Below are positions 1 to 8,566 of a stretch of DNA of 42,461 nt, piece after piece (position 1 is the first letter of the stretch; each line of letters opens with the position of its first letter). The stretch comes from Candidatus Zhuqueibacterota bacterium (lineage in GTDB: Bacteria; Zhuqueibacterota; Zhuqueibacteria; Oceanimicrobiales; Oceanimicrobiaceae), in contig JAJDAE010000146.1 in the NCBI GenBank assembly GCA_029262035.1, positions 1-42,461 of the forward strand, read 5' to 3'. The notes beneath the pieces were generated by a model. That model saw nothing but the letters and a program-made list of their open reading frames with translations, did no database searches and had not been told where the DNA came from. The translations under genes and the position numbers were made by a program.

Positions 1-14
1 CAGAAGGTGAGGCA

Positions 15-46
15 CGAAGAACCACATGCCCGAGAGAGATTCTTCG
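15..46. repeat. Short inverted repeat near the window edge
   Basis: CGAAGAA at 15-21 is matched by TTCTTCG at 40-46, giving a 7-bp stem around an 18-nt loop. It sits in a stretch without a convincing gene (1-189) and resembles the short dispersed hairpin repeats found between genes in many uncultured FCB genomes. No second copy was noticed in this window, so calling it a repeat family member is inference. Confidence 0.3.
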
Positions 47-189
47 CACGGCAACAGCGGACATGAAAAGCAATATGTCGGACTTTGTGCTCAGAAAGAC
101 GGATATATTGCAGTTTTCGTTCAATCACTATCTAAGTTTAGTTTGTGGATTGCAATCCAGCAACCCTTTTATTTGATTGAAAATATATT

Positions 190-376
190 GTGCAAGATAC
201 AACCACCATTATTTGTCCGCTATTGCGGACAGCCCAATAAAATCTACATCGATTATTCCGGCGGCGCATTGCAGCAGTATATTGAAGACTGTCAAATATG
301 TTGTCAGCCCTGGCAGGTTCGGGTTGAAATATTTGATGAGGAACCAGTTGTAACCGTGATCAGGGGAGATGATTAA
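190..376 (+). pseudogene. CPXCG-type cysteine-rich zinc-ribbon protein, frameshifted
   Basis: The C-terminal part, reading YIEDCQICCQPWQVRVE, is the signature of the small CPXCG cysteine-rich family (Cys_rich_CPXG, about 60 residues), a presumed zinc-binding protein of unknown role. The first half of the motif is in another frame. From GTG at 190 one reads VQDTTTIICP, then an extra C at 220 shifts the frame, and YCGQPNKIY continues from 221. Removing that base restores CPYCG and a protein of about 61 residues, the family's usual length. The longer reading that starts at 26 in the second frame has an N-terminus unlike the family and is probably not real. The single base may be a true inactivating mutation or a sequencing or assembly error. 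No clear ribosome binding site precedes the GTG. Confidence 0.7.
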
Positions 377-434
377 GGTGAATTGAACCTTCAATTATTT
401 TCTTGCAGTTAATCGTATACTTTTATTTCTTAGT

Positions 435-452
435 TACACTAAATTTAGTGTA
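435..452. promoter_or_regulatory. Perfect 18-bp palindrome, candidate operator
   Basis: TACACTAAATTTAGTGTA is its own reverse complement over all 18 bases. It lies 28 bp upstream of the DinB-family start, where a dimeric repressor would overlap the promoter. The TACA...TGTA ends recall sites of BlaI/CopY-type repressors, but no such regulator is encoded in the window, so the bound protein is unknown. Confidence 0.45.
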
Positions 453-479
453 GTTGGTTTAACTTTTCGTGGAGGCAGT

Positions 480-1037
480 ATGTCAGCTGGAGATTCAAAA
501 TTCCCGAGTGTTTATTCAGATATTGAAACCCGAAAATTAATTGAAATTTTTTCACTGGCCCCAGAGCGTTTGAATAAAGTTATAAAAGGGCTGTCTTTAA
601 AAGAATTAAAAGCGTGTCCCCAACCCGGTAAATGGTCAATCCAGGAAATAGCCATTCATTTGGCCGACTCAGAAACTATGGGTGCAGCCAGAGTCAGGCA
701 GGCATTTGCAGAGCCCGGGAGCACTTTTGCGATTTATGATCAGGATATATGGGCAGGGGTTTTTAGCTATCAGGAATTTGACTCTAAGGCGTTTTATAGT
801 ACCATTATGATGTTTGATTCTCTGCGTTTGAACACGAGTAAAATCTTTAACCGCGCCAAAGAAGAAGACTGGAAGAGAGTCGGTATTCACCCTGAGTGGG
901 GAACGATGACTTTGAGAAATCTGCTTGAACTTTATGCCGACCATGGCGAACGACATTTTGGGCAAATTGTCCAACTACGGAAATTTGTCGGCAATCCAAT
1001 CGATTTTCCACTTTTATTAAGTCAACGCCTTTTTTAA
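480..1037 (+). CDS. DinB-family (YfiT-like) metal-binding protein
   Basis: This 185-residue protein matches the DinB_2/YfiT superfamily of four-helix bundles, which includes bacillithiol- and mycothiol-dependent S-transferases and hydrolases. The expected metal ligands are visible: H60 in the segment WSIQEIAIHLAD, and H155 and H159 in DHGERHFGQ near the C-terminus. The segment HPEWGTMTLRNLLEL before the last helix is typical. Length is normal for the family. The start is supported by GGAGG at 470-474, ten bases upstream, and by the lack of alternatives. It is a cytosolic enzyme without a signal peptide. The substrate cannot be read from sequence; a thiol-dependent detoxification role is inferred from relatives. 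An 18-bp palindrome just upstream suggests repressor control. The next gene follows after 32 bp, so the two may be co-transcribed up to the terminator at 1779-1815. Confidence 0.85.
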   Translation: MSAGDSKFPSVYSDIETRKLIEIFSLAPERLNKVIKGLSLKELKACPQPGKWSIQEIAIHLADSETMGAARVRQAFAEPGSTFAIYDQDIWAGVFSYQEFDSKAFYSTIMMFDSLRLNTSKIFNRAKEEDWKRVGIHPEWGTMTLRNLLELYADHGERHFGQIVQLRKFVGNPIDFPLLLSQRLF

Positions 1038-1069
1038 CTACTTCTACATTTCAATAGAGCTGAGCTTAT

Positions 1070-1756
1070 ATGGACGAAACTAAAGAAAGAAAATGGATTA
1101 CGCCCTACGAGGCGCTTTATGGGGTTTTTATCGCTGTGTTTGTTACATTTGTGATTTTGACGAATACGGTAGGCGTAAAGTTGTTTTCTGCTTTTGGAAG
1201 GATTTTACCGGTTAGCATCCTCTGGTTTCCCTTAACTTTTTTAATTACTGATATTGTTTCGGAAATGTACGGTGCCAAACGGGCACGCTTTCTTGTGATT
1301 ATGGGCTTTACCATGAGTCTGCTTTTGCTTGGGTTTTCACAACTTGGAATATATTTAGAACCATCTGAAATTTATGCAGCAGATGAGGCTTATGTCAGCA
1401 TATTCGGACCTGTGTGGCGATTGTTGTTTGCCTCGATGGCAGCTTATCTATTGGCACAAATGGTGGACGTCCATCTCTTTCATTTTTGGAAACGCCTTAC
1501 AAAAGGCAAGCACCTTTGGTTACGTAACAACGCCTCGACTATGGTTTCACAATTCATAGATACAGTTGTCGTAAATGTGATTTTCCTCTATAAAAATCCG
1601 GTGGTATTTACCGGAGATTTTGGTGATTTAATGAACATTATTATTTCCGTTTATATTCTGAAAGTTTCAATAGCCGCACTGGATACACCCTTCTGCTACC
1701 TTGGTGTTTGGGCGGTGGAGAAAATGACCGGGGTTAAGGGTGAGGATGTTCAGTGA
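1070..1756 (+). CDS. yhhQ: Queuosine precursor transporter, YhhQ/VUT family
   Basis: This 228-residue integral membrane protein carries the hallmarks of the YhhQ (vitamin uptake-like) family, which imports the 7-deazaguanine precursors preQ0 and preQ1 for tRNA queuosine synthesis in the inner membrane. Visible family motifs are ITDIVSEMYGAKRAR near residue 65, AQMVDVHLFHFWKRLT near residue 130, and LWLRNNASTMVSQFIDT near residue 150. About six hydrophobic segments are present. Length is as expected. No strong Shine-Dalgarno precedes the ATG at 1070, but the reading frame and conserved N-terminus support it. It lies 32 bp after the DinB-family gene and ends at a clear intrinsic terminator. No queuosine biosynthesis genes lie nearby, which is common for this scavenging transporter. 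Confidence 0.93.
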   Translation: MDETKERKWITPYEALYGVFIAVFVTFVILTNTVGVKLFSAFGRILPVSILWFPLTFLITDIVSEMYGAKRARFLVIMGFTMSLLLLGFSQLGIYLEPSEIYAADEAYVSIFGPVWRLLFASMAAYLLAQMVDVHLFHFWKRLTKGKHLWLRNNASTMVSQFIDTVVVNVIFLYKNPVVFTGDFGDLMNIIISVYILKVSIAALDTPFCYLGVWAVEKMTGVKGEDVQ

Positions 1757-1778
1757 AATTTATTATAAGACGAAAAAT

Positions 1779-1815
1779 AAAAACGGCCACTTAATTCAAG
1801 TGGCCGTTTTTATTT
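1779..1815 (+). terminator. Rho-independent terminator after yhhQ
   Basis: A 14-bp perfect stem (1779-1792 with 1798-1811) whose core is ACGGCCACTT/AAGTGGCCGT encloses a 5-nt loop and runs into a T-rich tail. It begins 22 bp after the yhhQ stop. The A-tract on the left arm means it could also work on the other strand. Confidence 0.9.
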
Positions 1816-1940
1816 GACGATTAAATAGATCATACGCGCCACTATCATTTTGACCGTACAAACATTTTGATTGAAATTTATTATAGATTAGTTTTAAGTC
1901 ATTTCGTTATTTGGATATTAAATCCCATCAAAAAAATATC

Positions 1941-4868
1941 ATGAAAAATCATGCAGGTTTATTAACGGCTGCAATTTTATTAATTCTGTACAATGGATTA
2001 ATTTTTTCACAAAACGTAACACGTGGTCCATACTTACAAATAGGCACTCCCCATAGCATTATTGTAAAATGGCGGACAGATATATTTACCGATAGTCAGG
2101 TTAAAATTGGAAATTCCCCCGGTAATCTTGACATGACATTCGACAACTTGCTCTCGACCACTGAACATGAAGTTTTAGTCGATGGCCTTGCGCCAGATAC
2201 CGAGTATTACTATTCCATTGGTAGCAGCGAATCCATGCTCGCTGGTAACGACTCATCATATTTCTTCCTGACCTCTCCACAAACAGGAACAGATAAACCA
2301 ACCAGAATTTGGGTGTTAGGAGATTCTGGTACCAAAGATGATAGTGCTCGTGCCGTAAGAGATGCTTATTATAATTTTACAGGTGAAAGGCACACCGATC
2401 TTTGGCTGATGTTGGGGGACAATGCCTATGATAACGGCACAGATGGAGAATACCAAAAAGCCGTCTTCGAGAATATGTACGAGAACATGTTGAGGAAATC
2501 TGTACTCTGGCCGACCTTAGGTAATCATGATGATAATACTTCCTCAACGCCCGGGCCAAACCCATATTTTGATATTTTTACTCTCCCGACTAATGGGGAG
2601 GCAGGCGGGGTGGCTTCGGCAGCCGAAGCATACTATTCTTTTGATTATGGCAACATTCATTTTGTTGTCCTGAATTCAACCACTTCATCTTTTGGAAATG
2701 CCAATAGTGCCATGCGAACGTGGCTTGAAGAAGATGTTTTGCTAAATGACAAACTTTGGACTATCGCCTTTTGGCATCATCCGCCCTATTCAAAAGGCTC
2801 ACATGATTCCGATGCCGAAGGTCTCTCAATAATGATGCGTGAAAATGCCTTGCCGATTTTGGAAAGTGCCGGTGTAGATTTAGTGTTGACCGGACACAGT
2901 CACTCTTATGAGCGGTCGTATCTTATTAATGGTCATTATGGCAAATCGAACACATTTGCTGAATCTATGAAGATAGATGCCGGTGATGGCAGACCGAATG
3001 GCGATGGCATTTATGAAAAGGATGTAGCCGAATCCATGGCAAATAAAGGCACAGTTTATATTGTTTCAGGTAGCTCAGGAGTAGCCAGAGTGCAAGGTAA
3101 TTTAGATCATCCTGCGATGGTAACTTCATTCAGCCAGCTTGGTTCCCTTGTTTTAGACATTGATAGGAATTTGCTTCAAGCGAAGTTTATCGATGATAAG
3201 GGCAATATTGATGAGTATTTTACCATCAAAAAAAACGGCCCTCCACAAATCTCAATTTCACCGCAATTGCATAACTTTGGAGAGGTGTTTGTAGATAGTG
3301 GGAAAACACAAAACTTTGTAATAGAAAACACCGGTACATCTGTTTTGAATATCTCAAACATCTTTTTTGCAGGTGGTGACTCGTTGGCATTTAATTTAGA
3401 AATGTTCGCTCTGCCAGATAGCCTTGAACCAAATGCACTGCTGCAATTTACAGTTACTTTCCTACCAGATTCATCCGGACAGAAATCTACTACCATGCGG
3501 CTAGAAAGCAATGATCCGACACAAAGTTCGCTGGATGTAAATCTTTTAGGCACAGCTCTATTGCTGCCACCACAAATTTCTGTATCTCCAGAATTCCATG
3601 ACTTTGGCGAAGTAATTGTTGATAGCATAGCAACCCAAATATTTGTCATAAACAATTCAGGTGGGACACCTCTCCATTTAACCCAAATTCACCTTATTGA
3701 CAATGACTCTTTGCAATTCAATTTGGACACCCTTGCTTTGCCCGATACTCTTGAACCCGACTCATCACTACAGTTTAAAGTTATTTTCCTACCAGATTCA
3801 TCCGGTCAGAAGTCTACTACCATGCGTCTTGAAAGCAATGATCCGGCACAAAGTTCACTGGATGTAAATCTTTTAGGTACAGCTCTATTGCTGCCACCAC
3901 AAATTTCAGTATCTCCGGAATTCCATGACTTTGGCGAAGTAATTGTTGACAGTATAGCAACCCAAATACTTGTCATAAACAATTCAGGTGGGACACCTCT
4001 CCATTTAACCCAAATTCACCTTATTGACAATGACTCTTTGCAATTCAATTTGGACACTCTTTCTTTACCCGATACTCTTGAACCCGACTCATCACTACAA
4101 TTTAAAGTTATATTTAAACCAACCTTACCGGGCGCTTGGTCGGCAGTTTTACAGATTAAAAGCAACGATTCTGGAAATGGCAAATTAAGTGTGGACTTGT
4201 CAGGAACCGCACTCATGCTGCCACCAATAATTTCAATAACACCCGATTTTATTAACTTTGGCAATGTGATCATTGACAGTACTGAAGCACAAAACTTCAC
4301 TATTTGGAATACTGGCGGTTCCGGCCTGCTCTTAAGTAGTATACAATTTTTGGGAGCTGATTCTAACAATTTTTATGTTGATAGTTTTGTCGTACCGAGT
4401 GAAATTGCTGTAAACGATTCACAAAATGTTATAATAAATTTCAAGCCAAAATCAGAAGGTGTGATGACCGTTAACCTGCGTATAGGAAATAATGACATTG
4501 CACAAAACCCGGCTATCATAACGCTGGAAGGTACCGGCGTTAAACCTCTTCCTGTTAACGTTGATAACTCTGAACAAGACATTTTCCCCGACGAAGTTAG
4601 TCTCAGCCAAAACTATCCAAATCCATTCAACAATGAAACTCAAATTGAGTATGCCATTCCTGAACCAGCCAGGGTACGCATCATCATTTACAATGTAATG
4701 GGGCAGAAAGTAAGGCTTCTTGTCGATGAAATGCAAGAGCCCGGCTACAAGCGTATAAACTGGGACGGACGAAGCGATAATGGAAGTTTAATTGTTTCAG
4801 GCGTTTATTTCTTTAAAATGGAAGTTAATAATACAAAGCTCGTTCAAAAAATATTACTACAGAAATAG
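1941..4868 (+). CDS. Secreted purple acid phosphatase-like protein with Ig-like repeats and sorting domain
   Basis: The 975-residue product starts with a signal peptide ending near FSQ (residues 22-24). Residues 25-115 form the fibronectin-like N-terminal domain of purple acid phosphatases. The metallophosphoesterase core follows: D128 in GDSG, D160 and Y163 in GDNAY, N195 and H196 in GNHD, H279/H280 in WHHPP, and H319/H321 in GHSH. This is the dinuclear-metal set including the purple-phosphatase tyrosine. From about residue 435 there are four choice-of-anchor D (ASH-type) repeats of about 105-109 residues. The last 90 residues contain SLSQNYPNPFN and a FlgD-like fold, typical of type IX secretion sorting domains. 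ATG at 1941 is preferred over TTG at 1911 because it puts the signal peptide at the N-terminus. Substrate is unknown; extracellular phosphate scavenging is inference. The gene appears monocistronic. Confidence 0.88.
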   Translation: MKNHAGLLTAAILLILYNGLIFSQNVTRGPYLQIGTPHSIIVKWRTDIFTDSQVKIGNSPGNLDMTFDNLLSTTEHEVLVDGLAPDTEYYYSIGSSESMLAGNDSSYFFLTSPQTGTDKPTRIWVLGDSGTKDDSARAVRDAYYNFTGERHTDLWLMLGDNAYDNGTDGEYQKAVFENMYENMLRKSVLWPTLGNHDDNTSSTPGPNPYFDIFTLPTNGEAGGVASAAEAYYSFDYGNIHFVVLNSTTSSFGNANSAMRTWLEEDVLLNDKLWTIAFWHHPPYSKGSHDSDAEGLSIMMRENALPILESAGVDLVLTGHSHSYERSYLINGHYGKSNTFAESMKIDAGDGRPNGDGIYEKDVAESMANKGTVYIVSGSSGVARVQGNLDHPAMVTSFSQLGSLVLDIDRNLLQAKFIDDKGNIDEYFTIKKNGPPQISISPQLHNFGEVFVDSGKTQNFVIENTGTSVLNISNIFFAGGDSLAFNLEMFALPDSLEPNALLQFTVTFLPDSSGQKSTTMRLESNDPTQSSLDVNLLGTALLLPPQISVSPEFHDFGEVIVDSIATQIFVINNSGGTPLHLTQIHLIDNDSLQFNLDTLALPDTLEPDSSLQFKVIFLPDSSGQKSTTMRLESNDPAQSSLDVNLLGTALLLPPQISVSPEFHDFGEVIVDSIATQILVINNSGGTPLHLTQIHLIDNDSLQFNLDTLSLPDTLEPDSSLQFKVIFKPTLPGAWSAVLQIKSNDSGNGKLSVDLSGTALMLPPIISITPDFINFGNVIIDSTEAQNFTIWNTGGSGLLLSSIQFLGADSNNFYVDSFVVPSEIAVNDSQNVIINFKPKSEGVMTVNLRIGNNDIAQNPAIITLEGTGVKPLPVNVDNSEQDIFPDEVSLSQNYPNPFNNETQIEYAIPEPARVRIIIYNVMGQKVRLLVDEMQEPGYKRINWDGRSDNGSLIVSGVYFFKMEVNNTKLVQKILLQK
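3459..4112 (+). repeat. 327-bp tandem duplication inside the phosphatase gene
   Basis: Two in-frame copies, 3459-3785 and 3786-4112, have a period of 327 bp (109 codons) and are nearly identical at the DNA level, including synonymous positions. Each spans parts of two neighbouring choice-of-anchor D domains. The flanking domains are clearly more diverged, so this pair arose by a recent duplication or is kept similar by recombination. Confidence 0.85.
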
Positions 4869-4968
4869 TGAACTTCATTTGCCAGCTGTTTTGTGATTAA
4901 TTAATTTATAAATTTCAAGAGTAGAGAAAAAATAACTTTACGGTAAATGAAATGATTTTAAAAATTGT

Positions 4969-6420
4969 CTAACTATATCCAATCAAAACCGCTATTCCGA
5001 GAAAGATTGCTGCCAATACAATAAGCTGTAAAAACAAGGGCAGTATAAAACGAAGCCACTTCTCAAAAGGAACTTTTGCCAGTCCGAGCATAGCCATCAG
5101 CACACCGGAAGTAGGAACCAGCATGTTGGAGAAGCCATCGCCACAGGTAAATGCGAACACCGCAGTTTGGCGGGTGATGCCGAGTACGTCTGCCAGCGGC
5201 GCCATAAGCGGCATAGTCACCGCAGCTTGTCCCGACCCTGACGGAATAAAAAAATTGAGCGTGGTTTGAAAAACCAACATGCCCATACCAGACACAAGTT
5301 TCGGAAAATGATTTAACACACCGGCAGCAGAGTAAATCAGTGAATCCATAATGTGGCTGTCCATTAGAACAACCTGGATGCCTTTAGCAAAACCGACAAC
5401 CAGCGCCGCCACAACCATCTCTTCCATACCTTTGACGAATGCTTTGGTAGTTTCGGCAACGGAAAGGCCGGCAATGGCCGCAGCGACAAAACCCATCAAC
5501 AAAAAACCTCCAGCCATTTCAGCCAGCCACCAACTCTGAGTTTGTACGGCATATAAAATCAGGGCAAAAATCACCGCGCTGCTAAATACAATCAAGACAT
5601 GACGTTTTGTGAGTTGCTGTTTTTCGATTTTGAAATCAGAAATGGAAAAGTCATCACCCGTCATAATAGACTGTGACGGATCGCGTTTGATTTTTGCGCC
5701 ATAGCGCAGCACATATATTAATGCAATTGTCAGGCTGCAGGCATAAAAAGCCAATCGAAAGGTGATACCGCTGCCAAGAGGCACTTCGGCAATACCCTGT
5801 GCAATTTGAACTGTAAATGGATTTGTGGTCGCGGCAGCAAATCCGACTTCTGCCGCGACGATAACCAGCGCCACACCGTAAATTCGGTCATAGCCCATTT
5901 CTTTGGCAACAATCAAAAAGATGGGTACCAACGGGATAAATTCTTCGGCCATACCGAGGGTCGACCCCCCGATAGAAAGCACGAGCATTAAAATAATGGT
6001 AAGCAATGGCCCCGAATCCGAAAAGCGGTTGAGTAGCCCTTGAATCACGGCGGAAATCATGCCGGTGCGCTGCAAAATACCAAATACGCCGCCGATGATG
6101 AAAATAAAAAAGATGATATCTGCGGCGCCTTCCATGCCGCGTGGAATGGCGGTTAGAAAACCGAGCAAACTCGTTGGTGTTGCTTTGCCCTCAACTTTAT
6201 CCTCTAAAATAAGACCTTTCGTCGAATAATGTTTGGGTAATTCCGTATACGTGCCAGGTATAACCACGGTTCTGGTTAGTCCGCCATCAAAAGTTTTTTC
6301 CTCTCGCTGGTAACTGCCGGAAGGCACAAAGTAGGTCAGGAGACTGCTGAACAAGATCACAAAGGTAAGCAGTGCAAAAACATGCGGCATTTTTATTTTT
6401 TTGAGAAAAGAGGATTTCAT
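4969..6420 (-). CDS. YfcC/DcuC-family inner-membrane transporter
   Basis: The 483-residue polytopic protein matches the YfcC branch of the DcuC (C4-dicarboxylate carrier) family. Supporting segments are the N-terminal LTYFVPSGSYQREE after the first membrane helix, GSTLGMAEEFIPLVPIF, AAATTNPFTVQIAQGIAE, and NFFIPSGSGQAAVTMPLMAP near the C-terminal end. About twelve hydrophobic helices can be traced and length is typical. Members are annotated as putative basic amino acid, peptide or C4-dicarboxylate transporters, but few have been tested. It is the third gene of a minus-strand unit, 32 bp after the racemase-like gene, so import of an amino acid or peptide feeding that pathway is the simplest inference. 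No clear Shine-Dalgarno is seen before ATG at 6420. Confidence 0.88.
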   Translation of the reverse strand: MKSSFLKKIKMPHVFALLTFVILFSSLLTYFVPSGSYQREEKTFDGGLTRTVVIPGTYTELPKHYSTKGLILEDKVEGKATPTSLLGFLTAIPRGMEGAADIIFFIFIIGGVFGILQRTGMISAVIQGLLNRFSDSGPLLTIILMLVLSIGGSTLGMAEEFIPLVPIFLIVAKEMGYDRIYGVALVIVAAEVGFAAATTNPFTVQIAQGIAEVPLGSGITFRLAFYACSLTIALIYVLRYGAKIKRDPSQSIMTGDDFSISDFKIEKQQLTKRHVLIVFSSAVIFALILYAVQTQSWWLAEMAGGFLLMGFVAAAIAGLSVAETTKAFVKGMEEMVVAALVVGFAKGIQVVLMDSHIMDSLIYSAAGVLNHFPKLVSGMGMLVFQTTLNFFIPSGSGQAAVTMPLMAPLADVLGITRQTAVFAFTCGDGFSNMLVPTSGVLMAMLGLAKVPFEKWLRFILPLFLQLIVLAAIFLGIAVLIGYS

Positions 6421-6452
6421 AGTTTTAATTAACCGTATTGTTCAAAAATAGT

Positions 6453-7574
6453 TTATTTCAGTGTTTCCTTGCGGACCGTCAATTTTTCAACCCGGTCAAT
6501 ATCGATTTCAATACCGAGGCCGGGTTTATCCCAGGGTACTGTAACCATGCCATTTTTATCCATTGTCCATTCAGGCGAAACAACGTCTTGCGTCCAGTAT
6601 CGGCTGCTGGGTGATACGTCGCCGGGGAGGGTGAAATTGGGCAGAGATGCCAGCGCTACATTGTAAGCCCGGCCAACTCCGCTTTCCAGCATACCACCAC
6701 ACCAGACCGGGATGTTGTTTTCCTGACAAAAATCATGAATCGCAATCGATTCGGCAAATCCGCCAAGACGACCGGGTTTAATATTTATGATTCGGCCGCT
6801 GCCAAGGGCAACCATTTCTTTTGCTTTTTCAAGATTGGCGATGGACTCATCGAGGCAAATTGGAGTTTTGAAGTGGGGTTGCAGTTTTGAATGCAGGTAA
6901 ATATCATCGTATGCCAGCGGTTGCTCGATCATCATTAAATTGAAGTCATCAAACTTTTTGAGATGGTCGATTTGGTCGAGGGTATAGGCATTATTGGCGT
7001 CTACCATGAGCGGTGCATTATCCCCAACTTCCCGCCGAACCGTTGCTATGAATTCCAGGTCCTGTCCCGGCTTGATCTTCATTTTTGCTTTTTGATAACC
7101 TTCATCCAGAGCCTGTTGCACCTTTTCAGCCAAAATTATTGGGGTGTCCTGTATGCCCAATGAAATGCCTGTGGCTATTTTTTTGCGCTCGCCGCCAAGT
7201 TTTTCGGCAAGGGGAATATTTTCAAGCTGAGCAGCCATCGCCCAGCCGGCCATTTCCAGTGCAGCTTTAGCCATGTTGTGACCACGAAAGTCACGACGTA
7301 AGGCCTGATTCAACTCTTGCGGTGAGTCGAAGGTTTTATGCAGGACTCGTGGCGCACACCAGTTTTTTATAGCGAGCCAGGCCGTATCAATCGTTTCATA
7401 AGAATAGTTTGGCAATGCGCCTGCACAACATTCTGACCATGTTTCGCTGCCGTCGGCATTAAATAGTTGCAGTAAAAATATCCGGCGAATGGTTTCCGTT
7501 CCGGAAGAAATTTTGAACGGCTCTTTTAAAGGAAGGTGAATTTCCCGCAAAGTAAATTTTTTAAAACAGATCAT
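6453..7574 (-). CDS. N-succinylamino acid racemase / o-succinylbenzoate synthase-type enolase
   Basis: This 373-residue protein belongs to the NSAR/OSBS branch of the enolase superfamily. Catalytic residues align with the Amycolatopsis enzyme at an offset of three: K164-x-K166 in KMKIKPG, metal ligands D192 (VDANNAY), E217 (IEQP) and D242 (LDES), and K266 in NIKPGRLGG. MLESGVGRAYNVALASLP is also typical of this branch. The fold racemizes N-acylamino acids, makes o-succinylbenzoate in menaquinone synthesis, or does both. No menaquinone genes lie nearby. Its start overlaps the stop of the GNAT gene by ATGA, so the two are translationally coupled. In Geobacillus kaustophilus an NSAR paired with a GNAT succinyltransferase converts D- to L-amino acids, and the same arrangement here favours racemase activity. 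Dipeptide epimerase is less likely. Confidence 0.87.
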   Translation of the reverse strand: MICFKKFTLREIHLPLKEPFKISSGTETIRRIFLLQLFNADGSETWSECCAGALPNYSYETIDTAWLAIKNWCAPRVLHKTFDSPQELNQALRRDFRGHNMAKAALEMAGWAMAAQLENIPLAEKLGGERKKIATGISLGIQDTPIILAEKVQQALDEGYQKAKMKIKPGQDLEFIATVRREVGDNAPLMVDANNAYTLDQIDHLKKFDDFNLMMIEQPLAYDDIYLHSKLQPHFKTPICLDESIANLEKAKEMVALGSGRIINIKPGRLGGFAESIAIHDFCQENNIPVWCGGMLESGVGRAYNVALASLPNFTLPGDVSPSSRYWTQDVVSPEWTMDKNGMVTVPWDKPGLGIEIDIDRVEKLTVRKETLK

Positions 7575-8389
7575 GTTTGGTTTCCTAAAAGATAAAAACA
7601 GCGATTTTCAATTTTTACAAATTCGGTTACAAGGTACCCTTCATCATAATAATGCATGAGGGCTGTTCTGGTATTTTCACGCCACGCACTGGCTTGTTTC
7701 ATGTCGTTCGCAGCAATTGCGGCAATGTTTTCCGGGATTTCAACAAATATGGTTTTACTATCTGGAAAACCTTTTTCAACAGGCTTAGGCAAGCCATTTT
7801 GTAAATCTGTATTGGCGATTTGCTCCTGGTCGGGTAGTTGTAAAACAGAAGGTGGAATTTTCTTTTCCAATCTTTCGTGAACATGAAGTGTGTCGATTTC
7901 CCAGTCAACGACAAAGCGGTCTGTGCCAATGCCGGTGTGCAACACATTCTGTTCATCGATTGGGTACCAGCGTTCCACATACTCAACAGCTTTTACCCCA
8001 AAACGATTTATGTTAAGATTGGCGTTAAGCGCCTGCAACGGATCATATGTCCAAAAAATGTGGCGATATCCGCGTTCGAGTATTTGCTCTCGCTGAAATG
8101 CTTTTAAGCGAAATCCGAGTCCTTTGCCCCTGTGTGTTTTAGCAACAGCCAATTTTTGTGACCATTGAACTTGTTCGCCTTTAATTAGACCGGTCAGTCC
8201 AAAAACAAAACCGTGCATCGTACCATTTGAATCGAATGCGCCGGCAGAGAACCCTCCGAGTTTTGCATTTATAACCATTAAACTGGGTGTCGTAAGATCA
8301 CGAAAATTTTCACCCCATGCATTTTTTTGCAGATCAATTGTTGCAAGAAAATCTTTGTGGGTGGTGAGTTCTCGAATTGTGAATTCCAT
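7571..8389 (-). CDS. GNAT acyltransferase of the COG3375 type, probable N-succinyltransferase
   Basis: The 272-residue protein has a GNAT fold in its N-terminal half, with the acyl-CoA loop HRGKGLG at residues 86-92 and the family segment YDPLQALNANLNINRFG at 115-131. The latter marks the COG3375 group of predicted acetyltransferases. Relatives next to N-succinylamino acid racemases use succinyl-CoA to succinylate D-amino acids. The ATGA overlap with the racemase gene downstream supports the same role here. It is the promoter-proximal gene of the three-gene minus-strand unit, with 177 bp to the next gene upstream. A desuccinylase, needed to finish the pathway, is not in the window. Acyl donor and acceptor are inferred from context only. 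Confidence 0.82.
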   Translation of the reverse strand: MEFTIRELTTHKDFLATIDLQKNAWGENFRDLTTPSLMVINAKLGGFSAGAFDSNGTMHGFVFGLTGLIKGEQVQWSQKLAVAKTHRGKGLGFRLKAFQREQILERGYRHIFWTYDPLQALNANLNINRFGVKAVEYVERWYPIDEQNVLHTGIGTDRFVVDWEIDTLHVHERLEKKIPPSVLQLPDQEQIANTDLQNGLPKPVEKGFPDSKTIFVEIPENIAAIAANDMKQASAWRENTRTALMHYYDEGYLVTEFVKIENRCFYLLGNQT

Positions 8390-8566
8390 TTAAGGCACTT
8401 TGTTTTTTAAAAGTTGAATGATGTTTACAGACAAAGGTACAAAGAATATGGAATTATAACTTACACCAAAAATTACTAATTTCAAAACGGGAATTAATAA
8501 TTTGAGTTTGGCAAAAGCTCATATTGGGATTAAAGAAAAACGATGACACATTTATTCAGGTAGAAA

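Noticed and set aside
26-376. A single 116-codon gene from 26
   Set aside because: Only the part from about 221 matches the CPXCG family; the N-terminal half is unrelated, and the missing CP of the motif is in another frame from 190.
3176-3655. A 159-codon minus-strand frame within the phosphatase gene
   Set aside because: It mirrors the Ig-like repeats and recurs in similar form at 4016-4369 because of the duplicated DNA; it is a shadow.
3459-4112. CRISPR-like tandem structure
   Set aside because: The repeats are long, coding and in frame, with no spacers.
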